A stretch of 47,624 nt of DNA, taken from positions 1-47,624 of the forward strand of contig JAFDZF010000096.1 in the NCBI GenBank assembly GCA_018267055.1, written 5' to 3'. How positions within the stretch are numbered: position 1 is the first letter of the stretch; each line of letters opens with the position of its first letter. Under the pieces are notes generated by a model. It searched no databases. It saw only the letters and a list, made by a program, of their open reading frames with translations, and was not told the origin of the DNA. Of the stretch, positions 1-7,257 are shown in pieces. The stretch comes from Bacteroidota bacterium. GTDB taxonomy: Bacteria; Bacteroidota; Bacteroidia; Flavobacteriales_F; PHOS-HE28. The position numbers and the translations under genes are program-made.

Positions 1-2450
1 GTGGGCAGGCCGATGTCGACCCACCGGAGCGCTCCGGTCCCCTGGGCGCTTGCGGCCCGCACGACCTCGTCCACACGCAGCGGGTCGTCGGCACGGATGA
101 TAGTGGCCCTGCGCCCCTGCAGGAAAGGCAGCAGCACCGGCGCCCGATCGGTGTTGAGCAGGATGCTGTCCTTCTCCGCGAGCGGAGCCAGCAGCCGGCC
201 CGCTTCGTGCCGGACGCGCTCCGCCTTTGCCGGATGCCCGAGCAGCGACCACCCCAGGGCCATCGCCAGCCCGGCCGTGCCCCCGAGCCGCACCACCCGC
301 CCTATTCCCGGCGACCCGGTAACGGCCAAGGCGGCCAGGGCCCCGAGGAAGGCGATCATCGAAAGCGCCAGCAGCCATGGCACCACCGGCTTGCTGAACC
401 GGAACTCCACCCGGTGGTCGCCGGGCGGCAGCCACGCCCCGAACGGAGCGATGTTCGCCCGCTGCACGTCCATCCGCAGGCCGTCGATGAGCACGTGCCA
501 GCCGGGATACCAGGCCTGCTGCAACAGGAGGAAGCACGGCGCGGCGGTGCGGGTATCCACGGCGATGCCATCGTGATCGAAGCCGGCGACCGTGACCCGG
601 TCCGTAGGCTCGTGCCGCAATCCTACCGGCACCGGCACACCCGGAGGCAGGACGATCAAGGCGCTGTCCCGTGCGGCATCCACCCGGGCAGGGTCGTAGC
701 CGTCCGCGGGCACCACGCGATCGCTGAGGTAGACCAGGGGCTGCCGCTCCATGGCGTGCCAAAGCGCGGCATGGTCGGTCTCCAGCCGGTTGGCGTCCTT
801 CAGCCAGAACGAGTTGAAGCCTTCGTGCGTGGGGCGGCCCTGGAAATCCTGCACGTTGCGCCAGATGTGCTTCAGCAGGCGCGATCCGTCGGTGTTGGTG
901 CCGATGGGCACCAGCTCGGGCCACACCGGCCCGCGCGGCAGCTCATCGATCCGCCCTTGCAGCATCGCCGGGGAATAGTCCGAGAGCGCGGTGTTCCATT
1001 GGGCCAGTGTGGTGCCCCAGCCCATCTCCAGCGCCACGGCGGCGAACAGCCAGGACCAGCGCCCGCGTTCCACCCAGGCGTACACGCCCGCCAAGGCCAG
1101 CAAGGTGACCGGCGCCTCGACCAGCACGCGGTGCATGCGCCCCATCGTGATCAAGCCGGAAGCGGCGAACGACGGCTCGCTCGTGCGGCCCAGCCATGCC
1201 TGGACGATCAAGGCCACGAACACCGACGCGGCGAGCACGACCAAGGCTCGCACCGTGCGCGGCCGCGTGCTGCGCAGCATGTCCCCTTGCGCCAGGGTAC
1301 CCGCGGCGAGCACCAGTACGGCAATGGCGGCGAACAGGCCGTAATAGCTGGGGAAGCGGAACAGGTCCAGCCCCGGCAACGCGGCCCACAGCCAGCGGTG
1401 CACCGGGAGCGCATCACCGAAGGAAGCCAGCGCGCACACAGCCCCGAACGCCGCCAGGGTGTTCTCCACCGCGCTCCGGCGCCGCAACAGGGCCGATGCC
1501 GCGAAGAGGAGCATGATCACGCCCACGAAGCCGTTGGCCATCGTCGGGTCGGTGCCCAGGTGGTGCGCATCGGTGCCGACCGCATAGGGCAGCAGCAGCG
1601 ACCGCATCGCCGGCCAGGTGAAGGGTTGCGCGGCCGCATCCGCGTAGGGCATCCCGCCCGCACGGGCGAGGTACGGCGCCACTTCCCACCAGGCGTAGAG
1701 CGTGCCGCAGGCCATGACCGCCGCGGCCCCCGCGAAGACCGCCTCCCAGCCGATCAAGCGCTTCACGTAGGCCCTGTCCCCACCCCGCCACGCCCGCACG
1801 GCGTGCACGGCGATCAAGGCCGCCAGCAGGTAGGCGCCGATGAGGTTGAAGGTGTGGTTGCCGCCCGTGAGGCTCAGGAACTGCACCGCGGCCGCCTCCA
1901 GCGCGGGCCGCCAGCCGGGCGCCCGGAGCAGCTTCACCTGTGCGGCGAGCAGCCACGGCAGCCAGGCGGCGCTGATGACCGCGTACACGTGCATCTCATG
2001 CGCGGTGAAGAAGCCGCCCAGCGCATAGGCCAGGCCGGCGATCAGGGCCGCACGCGCGTCGGCATGCAGCACGCGGACCAGGCGCATCAGGCCCCATCCC
2101 CCGATGATCACGTAGGCGAGGAACAAGGCCTGCAGCACGTACAGCGACTGGCCCACGGTACCGCCCAGCGCGAGGGCTTCGGGATACCACGCCGGCCCTT
2201 GCAGGTCGGCATACAGGGGATACCCCATCTGCTGGTAGGGGTTCCACACCGGGAAATGCCCGTCCTGCAAGGCCGAAGCGATGGACCACCGCCAGGGGAA
2301 CCAGCAATCCAGGGTATCGCCGAGGATGAGGCCGTACCGGAACGTGCTCAACGGCCAATAGACCAGCAGCACGGCGACCGGGATCACGAGCGCCCCCCAA
2401 CGCCGCGCCCAGGCGTCCGTCCCACCCGCCGGTCCGGAGGGCGGGCTCAT
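1..2450 (-). CDS. YfhO-like multi-pass membrane protein (3' end cut by window edge)
   Basis: The gene reads leftwards from an ATG at 2450 and is still open at base 1, giving at least 816 residues. The N-terminus has one membrane segment followed by a periplasmic-type stretch with PWRW, VWNPYQQMGYPLYADLQ and AWYP, the hallmark of the YfhO family (large GT-C-like membrane proteins linked to glycosylation of envelope polymers). Many hydrophobic helices follow. Further on, YPGWHVLIDG and PPGDHRVEFRFSKP match the family's typical C-terminal beta domain. After that come two more hydrophobic segments and a soluble tail (NTDRAPVLLPFLQGRR) that runs off the window, longer than I expect for the family. 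The ATG overlaps the mutS stop (ATGA), so it is probably translationally coupled to mutS. Family assignment is good; the substrate is unknown. Confidence 0.8.
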   Translation of the reverse strand, partial: MSPPSGPAGGTDAWARRWGALVIPVAVLLVYWPLSTFRYGLILGDTLDCWFPWRWSIASALQDGHFPVWNPYQQMGYPLYADLQGPAWYPEALALGGTVGQSLYVLQALFLAYVIIGGWGLMRLVRVLHADARAALIAGLAYALGGFFTAHEMHVYAVISAAWLPWLLAAQVKLLRAPGWRPALEAAAVQFLSLTGGNHTFNLIGAYLLAALIAVHAVRAWRGGDRAYVKRLIGWEAVFAGAAAVMACGTLYAWWEVAPYLARAGGMPYADAAAQPFTWPAMRSLLLPYAVGTDAHHLGTDPTMANGFVGVIMLLFAASALLRRRSAVENTLAAFGAVCALASFGDALPVHRWLWAALPGLDLFRFPSYYGLFAAIAVLVLAAGTLAQGDMLRSTRPRTVRALVVLAASVFVALIVQAWLGRTSEPSFAASGLITMGRMHRVLVEAPVTLLALAGVYAWVERGRWSWLFAAVALEMGWGTTLAQWNTALSDYSPAMLQGRIDELPRGPVWPELVPIGTNTDGSRLLKHIWRNVQDFQGRPTHEGFNSFWLKDANRLETDHAALWHAMERQPLVYLSDRVVPADGYDPARVDAARDSALIVLPPGVPVPVGLRHEPTDRVTVAGFDHDGIAVDTRTAAPCFLLLQQAWYPGWHVLIDGLRMDVQRANIAPFGAWLPPGDHRVEFRFSKPVVPWLLALSMIAFLGALAALAVTGSPGIGRVVRLGGTAGLAMALGWSLLGHPAKAERVRHEAGRLLAPLAEKDSILLNTDRAPVLLPFLQGRRATIIRADDPLRVDEVVRAASAQGTGALRWVDIGLP

Positions 2451-5116
2451 GCCTTCTTCAGCCGTGCCTTGCCGCCGCCCGCCATGCGCTTGATCTCGTT
2501 GAGCTTCAGCAACGCTTCCACCGGGGTGAGCGTATCGATCTCGATGGCCTCGAGCTGGGCGCGGATGCCTTCCAGGGCCGGGTCATCGAGCTGGAAGATG
2601 CTGAGCTGCGGCTCCCGGCCGAGGCCCGTGGTGTCCACCTTGCCCAGCTTGGGCGCAGCGTCGCCGGCAGCGGGAACGGCCGTGTCGTCACCGAGGTCGC
2701 CCGCATGGGTGCGCTCCAGGTGGTGCAGCACCTTCTCGGCGCGCTCCACCACGCGCGCGGGCATGCCGGCCATGCGTGCCACGTGGATGCCGAAGCTGCG
2801 GTCGCTGCCGCCCGGGACCAGCTTGCGCAGGAAGAGCACCTTGCCGCCGGCCTCGCGCACGGCCACGTTGGCGTTGCGGATGCGCTCGAAGTGATCGGCC
2901 ATCTCGTTCAGCTCGTGGTAGTGCGTGGCGAAGAGCGTCTTGGGGCGCGTGGGATGCTCGTGCAAGAACTCCGCGATGGCCCAGGCGATGGAGATGCCGT
3001 CGTAGGTGCTGGTGCCGCGGCCGATCTCGTCGAGGAGGATGAGGCTGCGCGCGCTGAGGTTGTTCAGGATGCTCGCCGTCTCGTTCATCTCCACCATGAA
3101 GGTGCTCTCGCCGGTGGAGAGGTTGTCGCTGGCGCCCACCCGCGTGAAGATGCGGTCCACCAGGCCGATGGCCGCCTCCTGCGCGGGCACGAAGCTGCCC
3201 ACCTGCGCCATCAGCACGATCAGGGCCGTCTGCCGCAGCAAGGCCGATTTACCGCTCATGTTGGGACCCGTGATCACCACCAGCTGTGCCGTGGCCGGGT
3301 CCAGGGTAAGGTCGTTGGCGATGTACGGCTCGCCCGGGGGCAGCTGCTGCTCGATCACCGGATGGCGGCCGTTGCGCAGGCGCAGCACGCCTCCGTCCTG
3401 CACCACCGGCCGCGCATACCGCCAGGCGACCGCGTTCGCCGCGAAGCCCCGGAGCACATCCAGCTCGGCCACCGCCAGCGCCGTGGCCTGCAGGGCGCCA
3501 ATGGCCGCGCACACCCGCTCCACCACGTGCTGGTACAGGCGGCCTTCCACCTCCAGGATGCGGTCCTCGGCGCTCAGGATGCGCTCCTCCAGCGCTTTCA
3601 GCTCGTCCGTGATGTAGCGCTCCGCACCGGTGAGGGTCTGCTTGCGCACCCATTCCGCCGGCACCTTGTCGCGGTGCGTATGCCGCACCTCCAGGTAATA
3701 GCCGAAGACGTTGTTGTAGCCCACCTTGAGCGAGGTGATGCCCGTGCGCTCGGTCTCGCGCTGCTGGATGCCGAGCAGCAGCTCCTTGGCGTGGGTGGTC
3801 ACGTGGCGCAGGTCGTCCAGGTCGGCGTCCACGCCGGCGCGGATGACGCCGCCTTTCTGCACGTTCACCGGGGCCTCGGCCTCGATGGTGGCCCGGAGGT
3901 GGTCCGCCAGGTCGAGCGGCACGGCCCAGCCCTGCACGGAAGCGGCCAGCACGGCAGGCCCTGCGGCCAGGGCGGCCCGGGACCGTTCCGCTGCGCGCAA
4001 GGCGCGCTCGAGCTGCAGCAGCTCGCGGGGGTTGATGCGCCCCACGGCGGCCTTGCCCACGAGGCGCTCCAGGTCGCCGATGGCCCGCAGTTCGTCCTGC
4101 AGGCCCTCGCGCAGCCCGCCGGTATCCACCAGGGCCTGTACCCGGTCCAGCCGCGCATCGATGACGGCCCGGTCCAGCAGGGGGAAGAGCAGCCAGCGCC
4201 GCAGCAGGCGCGCGCCCATCGGCGTGGCGCAGGTGTCCATGGCCTGCAGCAGGGTGCGGCCGCCTTCGTTCACGGGCTGCACCAGCTCGAGGTTGCGCAC
4301 GGTGAAGCGGTCCAGCCACACATGCCCCTCGATGCCCAGCCGCGCGATGCGCGCCACATGGCCCAGGCGGTCGTGGTGCGTTTCGCCGAGGTAGTGCAGC
4401 ACGGCCCCGGCGGCGCGCTGCGCCAAGGCCAGGCCCTCGATGCCGAAGCCCTTCAGGCTGCTGGTGCCGAACTGCCGGAGCAGCCGCTCGCGGGCGAAAT
4501 CGTCGGTGAAGGCCCACGGCTCCAGCACGAAGCTGCGCCACCGCGCCGCCTCCTCGCCGGGGAAGGCCCCTTCGCCGTCGCGTGACACCAGCACCTCGCT
4601 GGGGCGGTAGCCGTCCATCCACTTGACCGCCTGGGCGATGTCGCCCTCGCCGGCCAGGAACTCGCCGGTGGTGACGTCGAGGAAGGCCACCCCGCAGCGG
4701 TCGCCCTGCGTGCAGCGCGCGGCGAGCCAGTTGTTGCTGCCGCCCTCCACCACGCTGTCGTTGAAGGCGACACCGGGCGTGACCACCTCGGTGACCCCGC
4801 GCTCCACGATGGTCTTGGCGTGCTTGGGGTCCTCCAGTTGGTCGCACACGGCCACGCGGTGCCCCGCCCGCACCAGGCGCGGCAGGTAGTTCTCCAGGGC
4901 ATGGTGCGGGAAGCCCGCCAGCTCCATCTCCCCCGCCGCCCCGTTGTTGCGCTTGGTGAGGGTGATGCCGAGCACGCGCGCGGTGACCACCGCGTCCTGC
5001 AGGAAGGTCTCGTAGAAATCGCCCACGCGGAACAGGAGGATCGCATCCGGGTACTGCCCCTTGATGCGGTTGTACTGACGCATCAGCGGCGTTTCGGAGG
5101 AAGCGGACTTGGACAT
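2447..5116 (-). CDS. mutS: DNA mismatch repair protein MutS
   Basis: An 889-residue protein of usual MutS length that recognises base mismatches and small loops as a dimer and recruits MutL. The mismatch-reading motif GDFYETF sits at residues 32-38 with Phe34 and Glu36, equivalent to the Phe-x-Glu wedge of E. coli MutS. The core and clamp helices occupy the middle. The ATPase domain has Walker A GPNMSGKS at 617-624, Walker B ILLDEIGRG with Asp696-Glu697, and the ATHYHEL segment after it. The C-terminus ends in a lysine-rich tail. The start at 5116 gives a standard N-terminus. The gene lies divergent to an RNA methyltransferase, an adjacency I recall in other Bacteroidota, and its stop overlaps the next gene's start. 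A -7-like element is seen 34 bases upstream. Nothing suggests loss of function. Confidence 0.97.
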   Translation of the reverse strand: MSKSASSETPLMRQYNRIKGQYPDAILLFRVGDFYETFLQDAVVTARVLGITLTKRNNGAAGEMELAGFPHHALENYLPRLVRAGHRVAVCDQLEDPKHAKTIVERGVTEVVTPGVAFNDSVVEGGSNNWLAARCTQGDRCGVAFLDVTTGEFLAGEGDIAQAVKWMDGYRPSEVLVSRDGEGAFPGEEAARWRSFVLEPWAFTDDFARERLLRQFGTSSLKGFGIEGLALAQRAAGAVLHYLGETHHDRLGHVARIARLGIEGHVWLDRFTVRNLELVQPVNEGGRTLLQAMDTCATPMGARLLRRWLLFPLLDRAVIDARLDRVQALVDTGGLREGLQDELRAIGDLERLVGKAAVGRINPRELLQLERALRAAERSRAALAAGPAVLAASVQGWAVPLDLADHLRATIEAEAPVNVQKGGVIRAGVDADLDDLRHVTTHAKELLLGIQQRETERTGITSLKVGYNNVFGYYLEVRHTHRDKVPAEWVRKQTLTGAERYITDELKALEERILSAEDRILEVEGRLYQHVVERVCAAIGALQATALAVAELDVLRGFAANAVAWRYARPVVQDGGVLRLRNGRHPVIEQQLPPGEPYIANDLTLDPATAQLVVITGPNMSGKSALLRQTALIVLMAQVGSFVPAQEAAIGLVDRIFTRVGASDNLSTGESTFMVEMNETASILNNLSARSLILLDEIGRGTSTYDGISIAWAIAEFLHEHPTRPKTLFATHYHELNEMADHFERIRNANVAVREAGGKVLFLRKLVPGGSDRSFGIHVARMAGMPARVVERAEKVLHHLERTHAGDLGDDTAVPAAGDAAPKLGKVDTTGLGREPQLSIFQLDDPALEGIRAQLEAIEIDTLTPVEALLKLNEIKRMAGGGKARLKKA

Positions 5117-5135
5117 CGGCGCGGGACGGAGCCCC

Positions 5136-5158
5136 TATTTTCGGGGCCCGGAAAAGTA
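5136..5158. promoter_or_regulatory. Overlapping divergent promoters for mutS and the SpoU methyltransferase
   Basis: On the plus strand TATTTTCG (5136-5143) fits a Bacteroidota -7 element for the methyltransferase starting at 5189. On the minus strand TACTTTTC (complement of 5151-5158) fits one for mutS starting at 5116. The two elements face each other, so each predicted start site lies in or beside the other's -7 box. A TTG at 5109-5111 could be the -33 element of the plus promoter, with a rather long spacer of 24. Seen in sequence; function inferred. Confidence 0.5.
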
Positions 5159-5188
5159 CGGTACGTCCGTGCTTCCGTGATCCTTCCG

Positions 5189-5734
5189 ATGCCCGCCGAC
5201 GACCGCAAGCTCACCCTGGACGAACTCGGGCGCATCGATGCCGCCGCCTACCGGGCGATGGTGAAGCGACCGATGCGGCTGGTGCTCGACGATGTGCGCA
5301 GCCGCCACAACGTCGGGTCCATCTTCCGCACGGCGGACGCGTTCGGCTGCGCGGAGCTGCTGCTCGGCGGCTTCACCCCCCTGCCCCCGCACCGCGAGAT
5401 CGAGAAGACGGCCCTGGGGGCCACCCTCTCGGTGCCCTGGCGGCACGAGGCCTCCACGGTGGAGGCCGTCCGCCGCCTCCGGGGCGAGGGCTACCGGGTG
5501 TGGGCGGTGGAGCAGACCGTGCAGGCCGTGCCCCTGGACCGCTGGTCGCCGGGCCTGGAGGAACCCACCGCCCTGGTCTTCGGCAACGAGCTCCACGGCG
5601 TGTCCGACGCGGTGGTGGAGGCCTGCGACGGCTGCCTGGTGATCCCCCAGCAGGGCACCAAGCATTCGCTCAACGTGTCGGTGTGCGCGGGCATCGTGGT
5701 GGCCTGGGCCACCCTGGGACGGACGGGCCGCTGA
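5189..5734 (+). CDS. SpoU/TrmH-family RNA 2'-O-methyltransferase
   Basis: A 181-residue protein with the three SPOUT motifs: RSRHNVGSIFRTADAFG at 37-53, LVFGNELHGVSD near 130, and QGTKHSLNVSVCAGI near 157-171. These form the trefoil-knot S-adenosylmethionine site of tRNA/rRNA ribose methyltransferases. The protein is a compact catalytic domain with only a short N-terminal extension, like small TrmH/TrmL-type enzymes, so the exact RNA target cannot be read from sequence. I chose ATG 5189, which begins MPADDRKLTLDELG; a GTG at 5177 is also in frame but lies closer to the promoter. The gene is divergent from mutS and is followed one base after the stop by a GC-rich hairpin. Confidence 0.9.
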   Translation: MPADDRKLTLDELGRIDAAAYRAMVKRPMRLVLDDVRSRHNVGSIFRTADAFGCAELLLGGFTPLPPHREIEKTALGATLSVPWRHEASTVEAVRRLRGEGYRVWAVEQTVQAVPLDRWSPGLEEPTALVFGNELHGVSDAVVEACDGCLVIPQQGTKHSLNVSVCAGIVVAWATLGRTGR

Positions 5735-5750
5735 GGGGGCTTCCGCCCCC
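5735..5750 (+). terminator. Hairpin directly after the SpoU methyltransferase gene
   Basis: GGGGGC (5735-5740), loop TTCC, GCCCCC (5745-5750) makes a 6-bp all-GC stem one base after the stop codon. There is no clear T tract, so termination is likely but not certain. Confidence 0.5.
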
Positions 5751-5776
5751 CGGCAAGAAAGGGCCACGAACCGTGC

Positions 5777-5804
5777 TTTGTGTACGACCGGTCCCCTATA
5801 TTTG
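5777..5804 (+). promoter_or_regulatory. Bacteroidota-type promoter of the PorG-like gene
   Basis: TTTG at 5777-5780 and a perfect TATATTTG at 5797-5804 match the Bacteroidota -33 TTTG / -7 TAnnTTTG consensus, with 16 bases between them (slightly short). Transcription would start near 5811. This rules against the upstream in-frame GTG at 5780, which lies inside the promoter, and supports the GTG at 5822 as the start. Confidence 0.75.
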
Positions 5805-5821
5805 GCACTGAACGAACGGAC

Positions 5822-6778
5822 GTGCGATCGACGGAACGACTACCCGCCCTGTGCTTGCTGTTGTGCTTTTTGGCGGTCGTTCCCGCCAGCGGGCAGTATT
5901 TCCGCAATTCGGACTATTGGAAGACGCACCGGGCCGAGCTCACCCTGGGGCTGGGCATCTCCAACTTCCTGGGGGAACTGGGCGGCCGTGACCGCATCGG
6001 CTCGCCGTTCGTGTGGGACCTGGAGATGAGCCAGACCAAGCCGGCGGCCAGCTTCGGCTACCGGTACTACCTGCTGGAGAAGCTCTCCTGCCGCGTGAAC
6101 GCGACCTACGGCATCCTGGCCGGCAACGACAACCTCACGGACGAGCCGTTCCGCCACAACCGGAACCTCAGCTTCAAATCGGACATCATCGAGGCGCAGC
6201 TGTGCCTCGAGTTCCACCCGTTCCAGGAACAGCTGGGCCACCTGCACGACCTGCGCGGCGTGAAGGGCATGAAGTCCTCCCGCATGGGCTTGTACCTCTT
6301 CGCGGGCGTGGGCGGCTTCCACTTCAACCCGAAGACACAGCTCAACGGCGAGTGGGTGGAGCTGCAGCCCCTGCACACCGAAGGCCAGGGCCTGCGGAAC
6401 GGCCCGGCCGAGTACAGCCTTTTCGGTGTCTGCATCCCCATGGGCGTCGGCATCCGCAAGGCCTTCAGCAAGCAGCTGTCGGGCGGCCTGGAACTGCAGT
6501 ACACCAAGACCTTCACCGACTACATCGATGATGTGAGCGGCACCTATTACGATCCGCTCGCCCTCCTGGCCGCCAACGGTCCCGTGGCCGCCTACCTGGC
6601 CGACCCCAGCCTGGACCTGATCCCCAACCAGACCACGGCGGGCCAGCAGCGCGGCGACCCCAAGGACAACGACGGCTACATCTTCCTGAAGTTCCAGCTG
6701 CACTACAAGCTGTATAAGTTCCGCTCGAACAACAAGAAGTACCGCACCCGCATCCGCCGCCAGAAGGTGGTGTTCTAA
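5822..6778 (+). CDS. PorG-like outer-membrane beta-barrel protein (DUF6089 type)
   Basis: From GTG 5822 the product is 318 residues. It begins with a signal peptide (RLPALCLLLCFLAVVPASGQ) followed by alternating hydrophobic strands typical of an outer-membrane barrel: LTLGLGISNFLGELGG, FGYRYYLLEKLSCRVNATYG, LYLFAGVGGFHFNP, GVGIRKAFSKQLSGGLELQY and FLKFQLHYKLYK. The opening pattern, in which a barrel strand leads to GISNFLGELGG, and the basic, aromatic-ended C-terminus resemble the DUF6089/PorG family, an outer-membrane component of the T9SS. The window also encodes several T9SS cargo proteins, which fits. No other T9SS machinery gene lies beside it. The alternative is a general outer-membrane barrel protein. 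A strong promoter lies just upstream and an intrinsic terminator just downstream, so it is probably monocistronic. Confidence 0.7.
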   Translation: MRSTERLPALCLLLCFLAVVPASGQYFRNSDYWKTHRAELTLGLGISNFLGELGGRDRIGSPFVWDLEMSQTKPAASFGYRYYLLEKLSCRVNATYGILAGNDNLTDEPFRHNRNLSFKSDIIEAQLCLEFHPFQEQLGHLHDLRGVKGMKSSRMGLYLFAGVGGFHFNPKTQLNGEWVELQPLHTEGQGLRNGPAEYSLFGVCIPMGVGIRKAFSKQLSGGLELQYTKTFTDYIDDVSGTYYDPLALLAANGPVAAYLADPSLDLIPNQTTAGQQRGDPKDNDGYIFLKFQLHYKLYKFRSNNKKYRTRIRRQKVVF

Positions 6779-6800
6779 GGGCGCATCGATCCTCGTGCGA

Positions 6801-6825
6801 AGCCCCGGCCCTGCCGGGGCTTTTT
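6801..6825 (+). terminator. Intrinsic terminator after the PorG-like gene
   Basis: AGCCCCGGC (6801-6809), loop CCT, GCCGGGGCT (6813-6821) followed by TTTT. This is a perfect 9-bp stem 22 bases after the stop codon with a short T tract, a classic rho-independent terminator. Confidence 0.87.
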
Positions 6826-7209
6826 CGTGCCTTGGAACGAAGCACGGAAGTATGCTTGGGCTCACCGGCCGGCCGCAGGTGGATCCGCATGAAAGCTGGT
6901 CGGCTCCGATCGCCTCCTGTGCCAATGGCCACGGCCTTTCCCCCGGATACGACCTGGGCACTTGGGCGAGCCCGGCTTGGGTAGGACATGCTTCAACAAG
7001 CCCCGCCCCCGTTTGCAGGCCGGCCCCGTGCGACGCGAGCAGCGCTCCCCTGCCCACGGCTTCCGGCGAGCTCAAATGCTGCGTCACGTCCGGATAGCCG
7101 GCTTGCGGACAGCCGCCTCGGCCTGAGCGGAAGAGCGCTCTTCGTACGGCGGTTCAGCGCGACGCCCTGTCCTGCTGAGCGTATTCCAAGCAGGCCCCGG
7201 ATGCACGAA
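6826..7209. other. Intergenic spacer without a recognisable gene
   Basis: About 380 bases between the terminators of two converging genes. I see no open frame with protein-like composition, no RNA fold I recognise and no repeat of neighbouring DNA. The one structured item is a perfect 14-bp palindrome, GAAGAGCGCTCTTC, at 7130-7143. Base composition is less extreme than in the flanking genes. Confidence 0.5.
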
Positions 7210-7231
7210 GCCCCCGGCTTTCGCCGAGGGC
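7210..7231 (-). terminator. Probable terminator of the OmpA/TPR lipoprotein gene
   Basis: Read on the minus strand, AGCCCTCGGC, loop GAAA, GCCGGGGGCT forms a 10-bp stem with one G-T pair, 26 bases after the lipoprotein stop codon. The GAAA loop stabilises such stems. The downstream T content is weak. Confidence 0.6.
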
Positions 7232-7257
7232 TCCATGCGGTCCGCGGATGCGGGGCC

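Noticed and set aside
207-2894. Long plus-strand open frame opposite the YfhO-like gene and mutS
   Set aside because: It is the exact codon-aligned antisense of the YfhO-like frame. Its translation is rich in Gly, Arg, His and Pro with no motif; it exists because high GC removes stop codons.
5780-5821. Upstream GTG start for the PorG-like protein
   Set aside because: It lies within the -33/-7 promoter and would add a hydrophilic stretch ahead of the signal peptide.
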